A stretch of DNA of 64,000 nucleotides from Gonocerus acuteangulatus (GCA_946811695.1 OX328126.1:6975697-7039696), one strand, 5' to 3'; shown: positions 42,610 to 54,070, numbered from the stretch's first letter. Made by a program: numbers and translations. Notes: a model not told the origin generated them from the letters alone.

Positions 42610-43906
42610 AGAGAGAGAGGAAGTTTGTAGCGTACGGATCGTGTTCAAATCGGCTCTGTGAATATATAGTTATATTGTGTGTTTAAAGTCTTCATGTGCC
42701 GGCGTTTATGTGTGTATTGATGCAGTAGACGATACTTGTTATCTACTTGAAGTCTTGGCTTCCTGGCTACAGCTGGTGATTGTATATTTAACTACAACTG
42801 TAAGGAGAGTGGCAGTCCCGGATGTAAGGTTATGTTCTTGTTTACATTAGATTAAAGGAACTATCTATAATATAGGTACGTTTTGTTAAATTAATGATGA
42901 CAATATAGATATAATAGACATTACACGTTAATTATTTCTTCTATTTAGTGGAAAGTCAGTTTTAAATTAGTTTTATTTTAGTTTAAATTAGTAGTGGATA
43001 AGTTCAGATACGATTCTAGCTCTCCCATTGGCTGGCGCCGGTGACCGGGCTTTAACGGCTATTTGAAAATCCTTAAATAACACTTTTACTTTTCTTTTCT
43101 CTGGATTTTATTAATCTATGCTTTATAATCAAATTATGGAAATTACTGATCTGTAGCATTCTGTTGTTTAGTCCTTCAAAATAGTTAAACTATTAAATTC
43201 ATTTTTATATTATTTGTATAGTTAAAAAGTTTTTTTTTTTCTTTTTAAAGGATAATTTAAAGAGTATATTATTAACTCCATTCAAAATTACATTAATCTA
43301 TTTTCTCTCTGTTACCTTTTCTTGCTGTTATATTATTTATTCGTGAATATTTGTTGGTAATATGAAAACTTATAATATTTAATAATCTCCAATCAATTAA
43401 TTTTATTAACTCATGTACTCTGTTTCAATATAATAGTTAGTCTAAATAATTTATACCTCTGCTTAGTTCTTAAGATCTTTTTTCACTTGTTTTTTATTAG
43501 ATTTTAGCAATTTCTTATAGTAATATAGGTAGTAGGTAAGTCATATATAATATAGGTAGTAGTAAGTCATGATAAAATCAATCGATTAAAAGTTTATTTA
43601 TATACATATCCTACATTATTACCTTTAAAATTATATTGCCTTTTAAAACTATTATACAACAAATTCAAATTGAGTTTAATACAAAAGGCTTCTGTCACGA
43701 AATAATTATTCGAATCAACTAAAATTTAATAAATAAATAAAAAAAAAACAACTTAATAATATTTTAAAGATAATTGGGTGTGCAATACAATTATACGAAA
43801 CTGATTAGTATTTTATAAAATACCAAACTGGACTTGAGTTATCTTTAATTTAAAATAATATTTGTGTTGTCTATCTCCACGGGAATTCGCCTTATCAAGG
43901 AAATAT
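42610..43906 (+). promoter_or_regulatory. 5' UTR / presumed internal promoter of the element
   Basis: The transcript start should be at or near 42610 (AGAGAGAGAGGAAGTTTG), as full-length LINEs carry promoters downstream of their own start. It is mostly AT-rich. A short imperfect duplication of ATATAGGTAGTAGGTAAGTC occurs near 43522-43566. No long frame is present, so no extra gene is encoded. Confidence 0.6.
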
Positions 43907-45217
43907 ATGGTAGGGAATGAAAATTCATTTAAAATGACAAAGTCGCAGTCTCAAACACCACGTGGTAATAACAATCCTCCTAAGCAGAGGTTGTATAGCC
44001 AAGGCAGTGGTTCCACTGACAAAGAGGTAGATCCAGAAGCGAGCATAACCCCAACACCCAGTAGTGACGTCATGGATATCCAGGCAGTTGGCAATCAAAA
44101 TACAAACCAAATTAATTTGAAATTTAAAGAGCCTGAACTAGAGATGACGATTTTAGAACAAAATCAGGGCATAATGGAACAACTACAAAAATTAATGGTT
44201 GCCCTCGAAAAGAAAATTAATAAAGAGAATGGTAAACTACTCATTGATTGCTGCAAGAAATTAGAGCAGAATTGCAATTCTTTAATTATTGAAAATTCAA
44301 AGTTACGGGGCCAAGTGGAGCTGTTGAAGGGACCAAACGAACTGCATTCTAACCAGATGAGGGAAGGCTTGAAAAATTTAAATAAAAAAATGGGCGATCT
44401 CGTACAGAAAGTCCTTCCGAAAACAGATTTCGTAGCGACCCCAAGTTATGCTGAGAAAGTGCAAAAAGAACCTCCAAACGTAGTGTTCTTTAGACACGAA
44501 GGTGAAGTAAAAGCTCAGTTCCCCACTATTGATGAGCTGAAGAACGAAGTAAAAAAGAACTTAAAACCTTCTTCACAAGGTCTGAAAATCAGAAACGTTG
44601 TGTCCACCAACAAAGGCTTGCTAATACAAACGCAACACAGGGCGGATGCAAAAAAAATTTCTTGTCTCCCCCAGTTAGGGAAATTAAATCCCGTCATACC
44701 GCAACCTAGGAACCCACGGATTATAATATACGACGTTCCTAAAGAATATAATAAGGACGAATTAAGGATTAATTTTTGGAACCAAAATTGTACGGAACTA
44801 AAGGAACATAAATACGAATTTAAACCGGTATTCAGAATTGGCCCAAAAAATATTTCTTCGGAACATTGGATCGTCGAGATTAGTCCTCAACTCAGAACAG
44901 AGCTAATCCGAGAAGGTCGTATCTTTCTTGGGTACTATGCTTTTCGATTTAAAGACTGGACCACTGTTACTCGCTGTCACAAATGCCAAGGTTTTGGACA
45001 TGTAAAAGCGCACTGTAAGGCAGAATATGAATACTGCTCTTACTGTTCCGAAAGAGGCCATGAATTTAAAAGTTGTCCTAATAAGCAGAGCCCGCCAAAA
45101 TGCGTCAATTGTGTTCGCATTAAACAAGATGCAGCTCACGAAACACCTGATAGGAACCAATGTGTAGCTTACCAAAAGGCCGTTGAAAGACTACTGACCA
45201 GGACAAACTATGGATAG
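43907..45217 (+). CDS. ORF1 gag-like protein of the R1-type element
   Basis: 436 residues, starting at ATG 43907 (MVGNENSFKM). An ATG at 43934 (MTKSQSQ) is an alternative, and an upstream TTG start is not needed. The product should bind element RNA and form the ribonucleoprotein. It has a polar N-terminus (1-75), a probable coiled coil at about 80-170 (EQLQKLMVALEKKI and the following heptads), a region at about 270-335 resembling the domain that precedes gag zinc knuckles (NPRIIIYDVPKEYNKDELR), then CCHC knuckles. These are C357/C360/H365/C370, C377/C380/H385/C390, and a wider third, C399/C402/H411/C419. Three knuckles are usual for R1 and jockey ORF1. The stop overlaps the ORF2 start in ATGGATAG. 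Confidence 0.93.
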   Translation: MVGNENSFKMTKSQSQTPRGNNNPPKQRLYSQGSGSTDKEVDPEASITPTPSSDVMDIQAVGNQNTNQINLKFKEPELEMTILEQNQGIMEQLQKLMVALEKKINKENGKLLIDCCKKLEQNCNSLIIENSKLRGQVELLKGPNELHSNQMREGLKNLNKKMGDLVQKVLPKTDFVATPSYAEKVQKEPPNVVFFRHEGEVKAQFPTIDELKNEVKKNLKPSSQGLKIRNVVSTNKGLLIQTQHRADAKKISCLPQLGKLNPVIPQPRNPRIIIYDVPKEYNKDELRINFWNQNCTELKEHKYEFKPVFRIGPKNISSEHWIVEISPQLRTELIREGRIFLGYYAFRFKDWTTVTRCHKCQGFGHVKAHCKAEYEYCSYCSERGHEFKSCPNKQSPPKCVNCVRIKQDAAHETPDRNQCVAYQKAVERLLTRTNYG

Positions 45218-48200
45218 ACGATCTCCCGGAACTCTGAAAATTCTCCAACATAACGTCAAGAGAATGAAATTAGCTACGGACGAACTCTTGAATGAAGCCT
45301 ACAAGGATGGAGCAGATATTATCTGCGTGCAGGAGCCTGCTATCCATGCAGGAAGGATTGTTGGATTCCCTAGGTCTTCGTGTATCATACAAGGAAATGC
45401 AGTCGGAACGTCTCCTGAAGCTGGAATCGTGGTTCTCAATCCTAAAATAAAGGCTATGCTATTACAGCATATATCGACGAAATATGTGGTGGCTGCACAT
45501 ATCGACTGCCCAGGAACAACATTTACTCTAGTCAGTGTATATGCTAAGTTTTCAATACCGATCTTCGAAATACTACTTGAACTGGAAAACGTTTTACGAG
45601 AAATTCCGGAAAATATTATAATTATGGGTGACTTAAATGGGCATTCTACCCTTTGGGGTTCTGCTACAACAGACAGGAAAGGACAACTAATAGAGGATTT
45701 TATTATACGTCACAACCTGATCATTCTCAACGATCCGTCATCACCGCCAACATTCCAAGGATCATCTGGCACTTCACACATAGACCTAACTATGGTCAGT
45801 ATTGATAGTGCCAATAAAGTAGATAATTGGGAAGTGCTCCAGGATTGGACTTCTAGTGACCACTGTGTCCTCCGGACAATTATACAGGAGCCGACTACTG
45901 GAAAAATTTACAAGAGGAAAAGATGGCGTACGAGGGACATAAATGTGGATGCTCTGCGCGAAAATATAGCTTGGTTCTTGGACACTCTTGTGCCAAACAA
46001 CGATTTGGAGAAGCATACTATTGAGTTCACTTCGGCTGTAGTGCGGGCGTGTGACCAGATTCTTCCATTTAGTAAGATTTTAAAAAGGAAGGTCCCATGG
46101 TGGACACGGGAGCTGAGTGAACAGAAGAAATTTACTTACAGAGCACGGAGGAAGTACCAAAGAGCCAAAGATCCGCAGATGCGAGAATCCCTAAGAAATA
46201 CGTATCTTGACCTCAAATCTCAATTCCAGGCTACCGTCAACGAGCAGAAGAAGAAAAGCTGGAAAACCTTTATTGAATCTACGGAGAAGGAGGGACCTTG
46301 GGGTTTACCTTACAAACTATCTCAGAGCAATAAACTTTCCAAAGATTTTCTTGTAGCTCTAAGAGACGAAGGTGGTTTATACACTAGAACCAATGAGGAC
46401 GCCGTCAGGAAGATCCTAGACCACTGCTTCCCGGAAGATGACTTCCGTCTGGACAGCTCTAGCCAGAACCTTATTAGGAAATCCTCAGAAACGCCACCCA
46501 CTACAGAATTTTCTCCAAATTGGGATGAACTGGATGTAGAAATAGTTGTTGAATCCCTCAAAAGCAATAAATCCCCTGGACCCGACTTCATAGATGTCAA
46601 CATAATTAAGAAGTGCAAACGAATTTTTGCTCCACAACTGATGAGACTATATAATCGGTGTCTCAACGAAGGATACTTCCCGAAGATTTGGAAGGAAGCT
46701 GAGGTTGTGGCCATTCCGAAGTCAGAAGATAGCAAGGCTCGGCCGGGTGGATACAGAGCAATCAGTCTGCTTCCTGTGCTAGGGAAAATTCTCGAGCGAC
46801 TCATCGTTATGAACCTGCTCCCAAGAATCATGGAAACAATTTCTACCAACCAATACGGAGGAGTGAAGGGAAGATCAACGACGGACGCCATGAAAGCCAT
46901 CCACAATAAGATACTCGATTCCCCGGCTAGGTACATTGTTAGTATATTTGCAGACATAAGTGGAGCATTTGATAACCTGTGGTGGCCAGCTATTTTGAAT
47001 GCTTTAAAAGACGTCGATTGCCCTACTAATCTCTACAAATTGCTGCAAAGTTATTTAGCTGATAGGAACGCATTTGTAGCACTCCCTAGTGGACGAGTAT
47101 GGCATAAAGTAAATACTGGATGCCCCCAAGGTTCCGTATTAGGCCCCTACATGTGGAACCTTGTCTTCAACTCACTCCTCAATGAGTTATCTACTAGTGG
47201 CTTCACCCCAGTTGCCTTTGTGGATGACCTGGCGGTCCTTGTGGAAGGCCAAACCCAATCGACTCTTAAGGAAAACACCAAGCAGGCGATCAACATAATA
47301 ACTAGATGGTGTACTGAAAAGAAGCTCAGACTGAATCCGGTAAAAACTAGGCTTTTGATGTTGAAAGGCCAAATTCGGCAAAGAAATACTTTCAGACTGG
47401 AAATAGAAGACACTGAAGTTTCCCTTTCTGACGAGGTAAAATATTTGGGAGTTACCTTTGGCGAAAAAATGAATCTTAGCCCGCACATGAGAGAGCTAAA
47501 AAGTACCATTACTAAACGCTACGGGTGCCTTGCATCTATAGCCAGGAACACATGGGGACTAAACGGAAAGAACCGGCTGATCCTATACAAGGCTCTTTAT
47601 CTCCCTCTGGTGAGATACGCGGCTCCTGCCTGGTTTCCCAAATTAAATAAGGTGCAGACTGCAATGCTTATTCAGACCCAAAGGAAAGCACTCCTCATGT
47701 TGACTAGGAACTACAAAACTGTGTCTACTGACGCGTTACAGGTTCTGGCAGGACAGTTGCCGATTGACTTAGAACTTGGAATAAACGTTGCGAGGTATAA
47801 CATACCAAGAGGTATTCCAGCAAGAGTCGGCACAAGTGTCTTTAATATCGGAACGACCAGGTTCACAGAAGCAGAACCAATTTTGTACAGCGCGGCTGTA
47901 TCTCAATGGCAGGACCGGTGGCAAAATTCAACTAAAGGTAGGACCACATACAGATTCTTTCCTGATGTCAGGAAAAGATTAGACATGGATTGGCTGGAGT
48001 TAGACTTCTACACAGCACAATTGCTATCAGGCCACGGTGACATCAATCATAGACTGCACTACTTCAAGATCCGGGATAATCCTAATTGCAGATGCGGAGC
48101 TACAGAAACTGTAGAACACATCATACTAGAATGCCCAAATTACACCAGAAGAAGGCTTCAGCTCGCGGGAGAATTCTCTATGCTTCAATGGCCACCGACA

Positions 48201-48293
48201 AGTTTTAGCCAATTCTTGGAATCTGAAGAAATCTTCAATGCACTCAAGACTTTCGCCGGGGCTGTCTTCGAAGCAAAGAAGAGAATAGCATAA
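45210..48293 (+). CDS. ORF2: endonuclease-reverse transcriptase
   Basis: 1027 residues, no stops. The N-terminal EEP endonuclease has N14, E42 (VQEPA), D141 and N143 (MGDLNGHS), and S216-D217-H218. The reverse transcriptase spans about 455-750, with YRAISLLPVLGKILERL, catalytic D582 in FADISGAFDNLWW, the GCPQGSVLGP block (637-646), D672-D673 in FVDDLAVL and KYLGVTF (744-750). A C-terminal CCHC motif (C960, C962, H970, C975) lies in a cysteine/histidine segment followed by the tail. No RNase H is evident, as expected for R1-type elements. Its start overlaps ORF1 by 8 bases in another frame, so translation is probably by termination-reinitiation. All catalytic residues are in place. The minus-strand frames across it are shadows. 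Confidence 0.95.
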   Translation: MDRRSPGTLKILQHNVKRMKLATDELLNEAYKDGADIICVQEPAIHAGRIVGFPRSSCIIQGNAVGTSPEAGIVVLNPKIKAMLLQHISTKYVVAAHIDCPGTTFTLVSVYAKFSIPIFEILLELENVLREIPENIIIMGDLNGHSTLWGSATTDRKGQLIEDFIIRHNLIILNDPSSPPTFQGSSGTSHIDLTMVSIDSANKVDNWEVLQDWTSSDHCVLRTIIQEPTTGKIYKRKRWRTRDINVDALRENIAWFLDTLVPNNDLEKHTIEFTSAVVRACDQILPFSKILKRKVPWWTRELSEQKKFTYRARRKYQRAKDPQMRESLRNTYLDLKSQFQATVNEQKKKSWKTFIESTEKEGPWGLPYKLSQSNKLSKDFLVALRDEGGLYTRTNEDAVRKILDHCFPEDDFRLDSSSQNLIRKSSETPPTTEFSPNWDELDVEIVVESLKSNKSPGPDFIDVNIIKKCKRIFAPQLMRLYNRCLNEGYFPKIWKEAEVVAIPKSEDSKARPGGYRAISLLPVLGKILERLIVMNLLPRIMETISTNQYGGVKGRSTTDAMKAIHNKILDSPARYIVSIFADISGAFDNLWWPAILNALKDVDCPTNLYKLLQSYLADRNAFVALPSGRVWHKVNTGCPQGSVLGPYMWNLVFNSLLNELSTSGFTPVAFVDDLAVLVEGQTQSTLKENTKQAINIITRWCTEKKLRLNPVKTRLLMLKGQIRQRNTFRLEIEDTEVSLSDEVKYLGVTFGEKMNLSPHMRELKSTITKRYGCLASIARNTWGLNGKNRLILYKALYLPLVRYAAPAWFPKLNKVQTAMLIQTQRKALLMLTRNYKTVSTDALQVLAGQLPIDLELGINVARYNIPRGIPARVGTSVFNIGTTRFTEAEPILYSAAVSQWQDRWQNSTKGRTTYRFFPDVRKRLDMDWLELDFYTAQLLSGHGDINHRLHYFKIRDNPNCRCGATETVEHIILECPNYTRRRLQLAGEFSMLQWPPTSFSQFLESEEIFNALKTFAGAVFEAKKRIA

Positions 48294-48770
48294 ATAATAA
48301 TAGTTTCCAATGAGTATATTAGTAATTTAAGAACATAAATTAGAATATTATGTATATATAAAAAAATAAAAATAAAATATAGGTATATATAAATAAAATG
48401 TACATAAATTTGACAATTTTCTTATATAAGTATTAGATATTAGAATATAAGAAATACCAAATACTGTAAATATTAAATAAATTAAATAGTATTATTAAGT
48501 AGGATATCATTGGGACCTCACTGAACAGAGGCAGTGGGGTCCCAATTGCAGGCGCCCGTTGATTGATTTGGCAAGTGCAAAACATCCAGCAAACAGGCTG
48601 GGAGGGAAATCAAAGGTAGCTGTAACGGCTCTCTAGCGAGTTGTTAGAGCTACTGGATACCCTGATGGCACACTTCTAAATTTAAATTAATACAAATTGG
48701 AAGAACCGCTGGTATAGGGCAGCCTAAGGCACAGCGGGGGAAGAGAAGGATAAAAAAAAAAAAAAAAAAA
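48294..48770 (+). other. 3' UTR and poly(A) tail of the R1-type element
   Basis: AT-rich to about 48505, then a GC-richer block from GGGACCTCACTGAACAGAGG to CCTAAGGCACAGCGGGGG just before the tail. The GC-rich block contains a possible hairpin pairing GGGACC with GGTCCC (48511 and 48537). Such structured 3' ends are what LINE reverse transcriptases recognise; this role is inferred. No AATAAA is close to the tail apart from AT-rich matches earlier. Confidence 0.7.
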
Positions 48771-48785
48771 TGTTGTGTGATAAGG

Positions 48786-50904
48786 TCAATTTTATTTATT
48801 TATATATGTAAATAGATTTTAAGGAATTAAAGTCCCGCGTTAGAATATTTGGAAGTCCTGGCGTTGGAATATTATTTGGAGGAAGTGTGAGTGAGTGAGT
48901 GAGTGAGTGAGTGAGTGAGTGAGTGAGTGAGTGAGTGAGTGAGTGAGTGAGTGAGTTTGTATATTATTTTGTGTATCTAGAAAGAGTGAATTTCAGTGAA
49001 CAATAGGCAACAATATCTCAGAGAATTGTTGCCTCTGAGATATCCTAAAAATCTGAAATATTTTATCCATATCATGAAATATTATGACGGCCCTGCTATA
49101 AAAGGCTCTATTGGCTCGCCCAAGAACCATCAAATAAATCTTCATACAATTTGGTATCCCAGGTTAAACAATTTTTTGATGTCGTTCATTTTCATAATAT
49201 CTGGCTAAACCTAAATCCTAACATTATTGTGAAAAATGTGATGGCGCCAATAATTAAACATAAAGACAATTTAGAAAAATAACGACTTCACGAAAAAATA
49301 AAACAACAATTTTCGAATAGCTTCGACGTTCCTTAAAACTATTTATTACAAGACCTGCCATTTCCTGTGCTAAAAATAATTACCCAACTCAGAACATTGA
49401 GGAAATACGCCATCAGATTCTCGTCAAATACACCATCAACCACAGACTCTTTTAAACTCTATGTAAAATACAGTTCATACCACATCTTACTCTACTGCCT
49501 TCTTTATAGAAATATCCGCCAAACATTTTTCACATAAATTATTCCACCCAATGAAGAGAATGAATTTCTTATAATTCTGAAGAGCAAACCCATTTCTCTG
49601 ACTAGCCAATTTTATTTTGAGGGTAGTAAAATTACGCTCACAAATCCTTAATGATTAGTAGAAAATAATAATATCTTTGTGTAATACATAAATAACTATA
49701 ACAAGTAAAATACATAAATATCTATAACAGTTAATGTAAATAAAATACAAGTATAAACATATATTTTACTTTTTCTTTCTTTCTTATTTTTAATCAAAAC
49801 AGGAAGTAGATACACAATCTACGTAGTCTAATTTCTTTATTCGGCTATTTAATATATAAGTTTTGTAACCACAGCAATGAATTATTTAATTTATTAACAT
49901 AGAAACTAAGGATATTATATAAGAGATGCTAAAATTTGTGACTTAAAAACCAAATAAAAAAAATTGAATTGAATATTATAAAGTAGATACTTTACTATTA
50001 AGGCACATCAACAAGGAAACATTAAAGACTACTTTTTTTGATCATTACATTAAAATCATTTACAGTTTTTAGAACATTATATGAATATGAATTGTAAATG
50101 TCTGATATTTGCTTGGAACAAATAGAATATCTAATTATTTTACCCACACAAAGTTCATAATGTCTTATATATAATTGAGAAATAATTTAATATAATTGAG
50201 AGGCCATGAAATGTCCTTAAGTTGCACTATTTCCTGAATGTGGACCAAGGAAGGCGAGCGAATTGAAATACAGAGACTTTAACGCTGCTTGATAAAGAGA
50301 CTTTAACGCTGCTAATAGCGGAGACTTTAACGCTCATAAATATGGTAATTTTAATCTCCCGCGGCATTGATAACAAATTTATGGCTCGATCAATTTATAG
50401 TAAGGTACAATTAAATTTTACATCAATATCTTTTATTCAACAAAATGTCTATAATTATATATAAGCCTGGAGGAAGGTCATAGAAAATAGAATGAACAAG
50501 GTATATTCATCTATTCAAATAAGGTCTAAATTTGGTGACCTTCGACCTTAAAGGTGGAGACATCAGCATTTCAGCAGGTATCCAATACATTAGACACTAG
50601 ATCACGGAGAGAGACCCTTGCTTTGTTGATTATTTTTAATGACTTTCCGCCAGGCGTGTAAACCATAAAAGAAAGTTGAGTCACTGTAGAAAAATAACAA
50701 GAAAACATATTCATGATGACAGATTATCTGATTAATATGGATATTACTGGGGAACGGATGTTATTGTATTTACATATTTTTTTCCCATTCTTACATCGTA
50801 ATTGTTGATGGAATTGTTTAACTCGTCGGGGCCCAGCGTCGTGGCATATGCGTCAGGAGATAGCTTGTTTTTCTTTCGATCCCGCTACTCCGGGCCTTGT
50901 TATA
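48786..50904. other. Intergenic with a (GTGA)n microsatellite
   Basis: (GTGA)n runs from about 48886 to 48956. Three near-copies of GAGACTTTAACGCTGCT occur at 50272-50330. Nothing else is recognised; the short frame at 48996-49208 resembles nothing. Confidence 0.5.
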
Positions 50905-51855
50905 CAGTGGAACATGGATAATTCGAACTTCGATAATTCGAAATCATGGTTAATTCGAATATTTCTCTCGGTCCCTAGAATTTAGGGCATAAACAATGTA
51001 AAAAAAATCGTGGTTAATTCGAATAAAATTTTGGATAATTCGAATTTTTTACGAGTCATTTTCCAATGAGAGATGTTCGATCTTATTATTATTTTTTTTA
51101 AAATATTCTCCACTCCGGTAAGAAGGATAGTAAGATAAGGATGTAGGGGTTCCGGGACAAGAAGCGCGGCGGTTCCATCTACGAGAGGTAAAAAAAGTGT
51201 GTTGATTTGACATGGAATGGCCCATAGTCTAGTTCTTGGACTCTAGGAGTTCTGCAAAGTGGTGGGTCGCGCTTCCTCCCTTCCAGGGGTTGTAGTTACA
51301 TACACCATCCTATTTTATCCTAGAATTCCCTTCCACCATCCCTTTCATTTCTTATTCATTTATAAGTGAGTCAGCGTCTAGATCTGTTGTATTGTTTGTG
51401 CCTTGAATTTCCGGTGTACAGCGCAGTTCAGTGACTTATTGATTTAAGATGTAGAAGCCTAGAAGTTATAAAACTTTAACATTGCCAGAGAAAATAGCTG
51501 CAATTAAGCAATTTGAAAATGGAATAAAGAAAAAATCTGAAATTGCCAGGGGCTTTAGAATTCCTCCTAACACTTTATCAACTTACCTGAAAAATAATGA
51601 AAAAATTCTTGCCCATGAAAATGACTTTTTTCAAAACAATAGACTTTTATATTTACTTTTTTTATCAATTATTTATTACATATGTACGTAATCATCAATT
51701 TATGAAATATTTGTTATTGTTTAAATAAAATGTGAGAAAATATGAAATTCGATTTTTTGGCCCCCTTTATTTCCAAAAACGTTTGTAATTCGAATTTTGG
51801 ATCATTCGAACTTTTTTATCGGTCCCTAGAGGTTCGAATTATCCAAGTTCTGCTG
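50905..51855. mobile_element. pogo/Tigger-type transposon, deletion derivative
   Basis: The ends are CAGTGGAACATGGATAATTC and, inverted, CAGCAGAACTTGGATAATTC, with a TA on each side (50903-50904 and 51856-51857). Subterminal repeats of GATAATTCGAA or GTTAATTCGAA and the matching CGGTCCCTAGA words (50969 and inverted at 51825) support it. TA target and CAGTNGAAC-type ends are diagnostic for pogo/Tigger. At 951 bp it has lost the catalytic part of the transposase but keeps its DNA-binding start. Confidence 0.93.
51455..51691 (+). pseudogene. pogo transposase N-terminus (CENP-B/Psq-type HTH)
   Basis: In frame from 51455 it reads KPRSYKTLTLPEKIAAIKQF, ENGIKKKSEIARGFRI, PPNTLSTYLKNNEKI, the helix-turn-helix that binds the terminal repeats in pogo transposases and CENP-B. 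A TAG (51452-51454) directly follows the likely original ATG at 51449, so the start is broken. The frame ends at 51689-51691 with no DDE domain. The unusual 51482 TTG is not a start. Confidence 0.88.
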
Positions 51856-51857
51856 TA

Positions 51858-52461
51858 TACCCTTCGTATTTGATTTAGGACCTCATTACGTATTCACGGT
51901 TAGGTTTGCGGGTCTGGTATCGTATGATACTGAATCCGCCCGAAAACGTCTTTCAGCGGGCCTGCTATCGTGGCGTATTTGAAATTGTACTAAATTGTAA
52001 TTAATCCACTAAAACTATTTCATTTTAAAAGTTTCTTCACTTATTTATTTATTTTTTTAATGTTTGCTAAAATAACTGTACAAAAAGAAGACTTGGGCCC
52101 TGGTGGAAATTCTTTTCTAAGCCATCGGTCCTGAAAGTGTTAAGGCGATTTTAAAGTATTTGAACATATTTTCATTTTTAATTTTATTATGGAAAAAATA
52201 AAGGGGAAACCAAGAATGAAAATAATGCTTCACCAAATCAGTCGAGATCACTTATCTTTTGTAATTCCAAGAAGCAAACGTGTCTGGCAGCCATTGTTGA
52301 TTAACACTTGTTACATTCCATTAATATACTCTCAAAAACAAATTAAATAGTAAAAGAATCATGTACATATTATTTTCCAAACTCGAGATATAAAATAATG
52401 AATTTTCAACCAATTTTATTTAATTTCATAGCTCCTAAGGCGCATTGGACGAAACGCTCCA

Positions 52462-52525
<64 letters not shown>

Positions 52526-53082
52526 AAATTACGTGTACGTTTAAATGTGCTAAAATATGAGAAGCTTATGAAAAAATAATCTTTGATGCAACTTGTTTTC
52601 GCCATGTTCACATTGTTCGTACCATTATCAAATAAGCATATGTATAACTATTGAAGCAACGTGATAACACAATGAACGATCCATTATACAGACAAGATAT
52701 TGATCATGAAGTAACGTTTTCTATGTTGCTTCACGTTGCTTGGTCTGCGGTCTCTATTTATGTAAGGGGATTCTGTATTTTACTAAATGACAAACTTACT
52801 TATTCACAACAAGTCGCTATAGGTTTCATGAACTTTTGACTTTCACGCAATAGGGTTTTAAATAAATATCAGCTGTGTAGTTTTCTTTCATAAAGTTCAT
52901 AAAAATAGTATTCAAATGTAGTATTTCCGTTTTTTTTATTTACCACTTTCTTTCTATTTTTTATGATATGGATATCATATTCAACCTATTTTATTTTATT
53001 TCTCGGCTCCTACGGCGCATTGGACGGAACGCTCGGACACGTGACGATTATTTTACGATGCAGAATCACCAGAGAAAATAAA
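51858..53082. other. Intergenic with a small dispersed duplication
   Basis: GGCGCATTGGACG(A/G)AACGCTC with the preceding GCTCCTA occurs at 52431-52460 and 53003-53033, suggesting two copies of a repeat end. The first is followed by a (TA) run at 52466-52521. No gene is recognised. Confidence 0.5.
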
Positions 53083-53481
53083 CGGACCAGATCGGTGACC
53101 CCATCGCTGTATACTCCCCTTATAAGTACCTAGTGAAAATGGACCAGATCGGTGACCCCATCGCTGTATACTCCCCTTATAAGTACCTAGTGAAAATGGA
53201 CCAGATCGGTAACCCCATCGTTGTATACTCCCCTTATAAGTACCTAGTGAAAACGGACCAGATCGGTCACCCCATCGCTGTATACTCCCCTTATAAGTAC
53301 CTAGTGAAAATGGACCAGATCGGTAACCCCATCGTTGTATACTCCCCTTATAAGTACCTAGTGAAAATGGACCAGATCGGTGACCCCATCGCTGTATACT
53401 CCCCTTATAAGTACCTAGTGAAAACGGACCAGATCGGTCACCCCATCGCTGTATACTCCCCTTATAAGTACCTAGTGAAAA
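53083..53481. repeat. Minisatellite, 7 x 57 bp (19 codons)
   Basis: CGGACCAGATCGGT begins units at 53083, 53140 (TGGACC) and then every 57 bases. Since 57 is a multiple of 3, a plus-strand frame stays open over the array (53133-53489), repeating MDQIGDPIAVYSPYKYLVK. Three unit types differ in step at GTGACC, GTAACC or GTCACC and GCTGTA or GTTGTA. No signal peptide, flanking exon or family match is visible, so I regard the frame as a by-product. Confidence 0.9.
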
Positions 53482-54016
53482 TTAGTTAGAAAAACTAGTA
53501 TTAGTAACTTTTCTCGAAAACGGCTACAGACATCGTACCTACAAACCTATGAACGCAAAATCCTAAGCTTTACGATTTTTTTTTGCTGGAATTTCGCAAG
53601 AAAAAAAAAACAATGTTCCACTGTTTAGATTATAACTAAAATAATACTAATAGGTACTATATTAATACTAAAATTTCATTTTTTTTTTGTTTTTTTAAAC
53701 AGCTATAGTAAATATGTGTGCCAAAAAATAAAGAAACACTACTAGCTGCATAGCTCAGTTATAGAACATTAGATACAATCTCATCTAAAAATCAGAAAAA
53801 AAAAATAAAAAATTAAGTTAATAAATGAAATACGATGAGGGGACAACACATACTATAAATAATATTAAAAACATTATATTCATACATATTTACATATACA
53901 CACACATACAAAAAAAATGTGTATACATGTGTAATAATAACTAAATTGGACTTATTTATATAAATTTATTGTTAAATTTCAAATTAGGGTCACAATATCA
54001 GTAATATATGACTTCT

Positions 54017-54070
<54 letters not shown>

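Larger units (their letters stand above)
42610..48770 (+). mobile_element. Full-length R1-type non-LTR retrotransposon
   Basis: TGTTGTGTGATAAGG is duplicated exactly at 42595-42609 and 48771-48785. The 6161 bp between has a 5' UTR of about 1.3 kb, two intact open frames, a 3' UTR of about 460 bp and an 18 A tail (48753-48770). Everything needed for autonomous retrotransposition appears present: nucleic-acid binding ORF1, then endonuclease, reverse transcriptase and a CCHC region in ORF2. The R1-clade call rests on the ADISGAFDNLWW and GCPQGSVLGP style of the reverse transcriptase and on the ORF1/ORF2 overlap. It is not in 28S rDNA, where classical R1 inserts, nor in telomere repeats. Confidence 0.95.

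Noticed and set aside
43862..43906. Upstream start for ORF1 of the R1-type element
   Set aside because: It would use TTG; the in-frame ATG codons at 43907 and 43934 are more plausible.
45786..47509. Minus-strand genes inside ORF2
   Set aside because: They are shadows of a strongly supported plus-strand reverse transcriptase frame, without any domain of their own.
48886..48956. Telomeric or target-site repeat for the retrotransposon
   Set aside because: The (GTGA)n run is about 100 bases beyond the target duplication and does not match TTAGG. It is an ordinary microsatellite.
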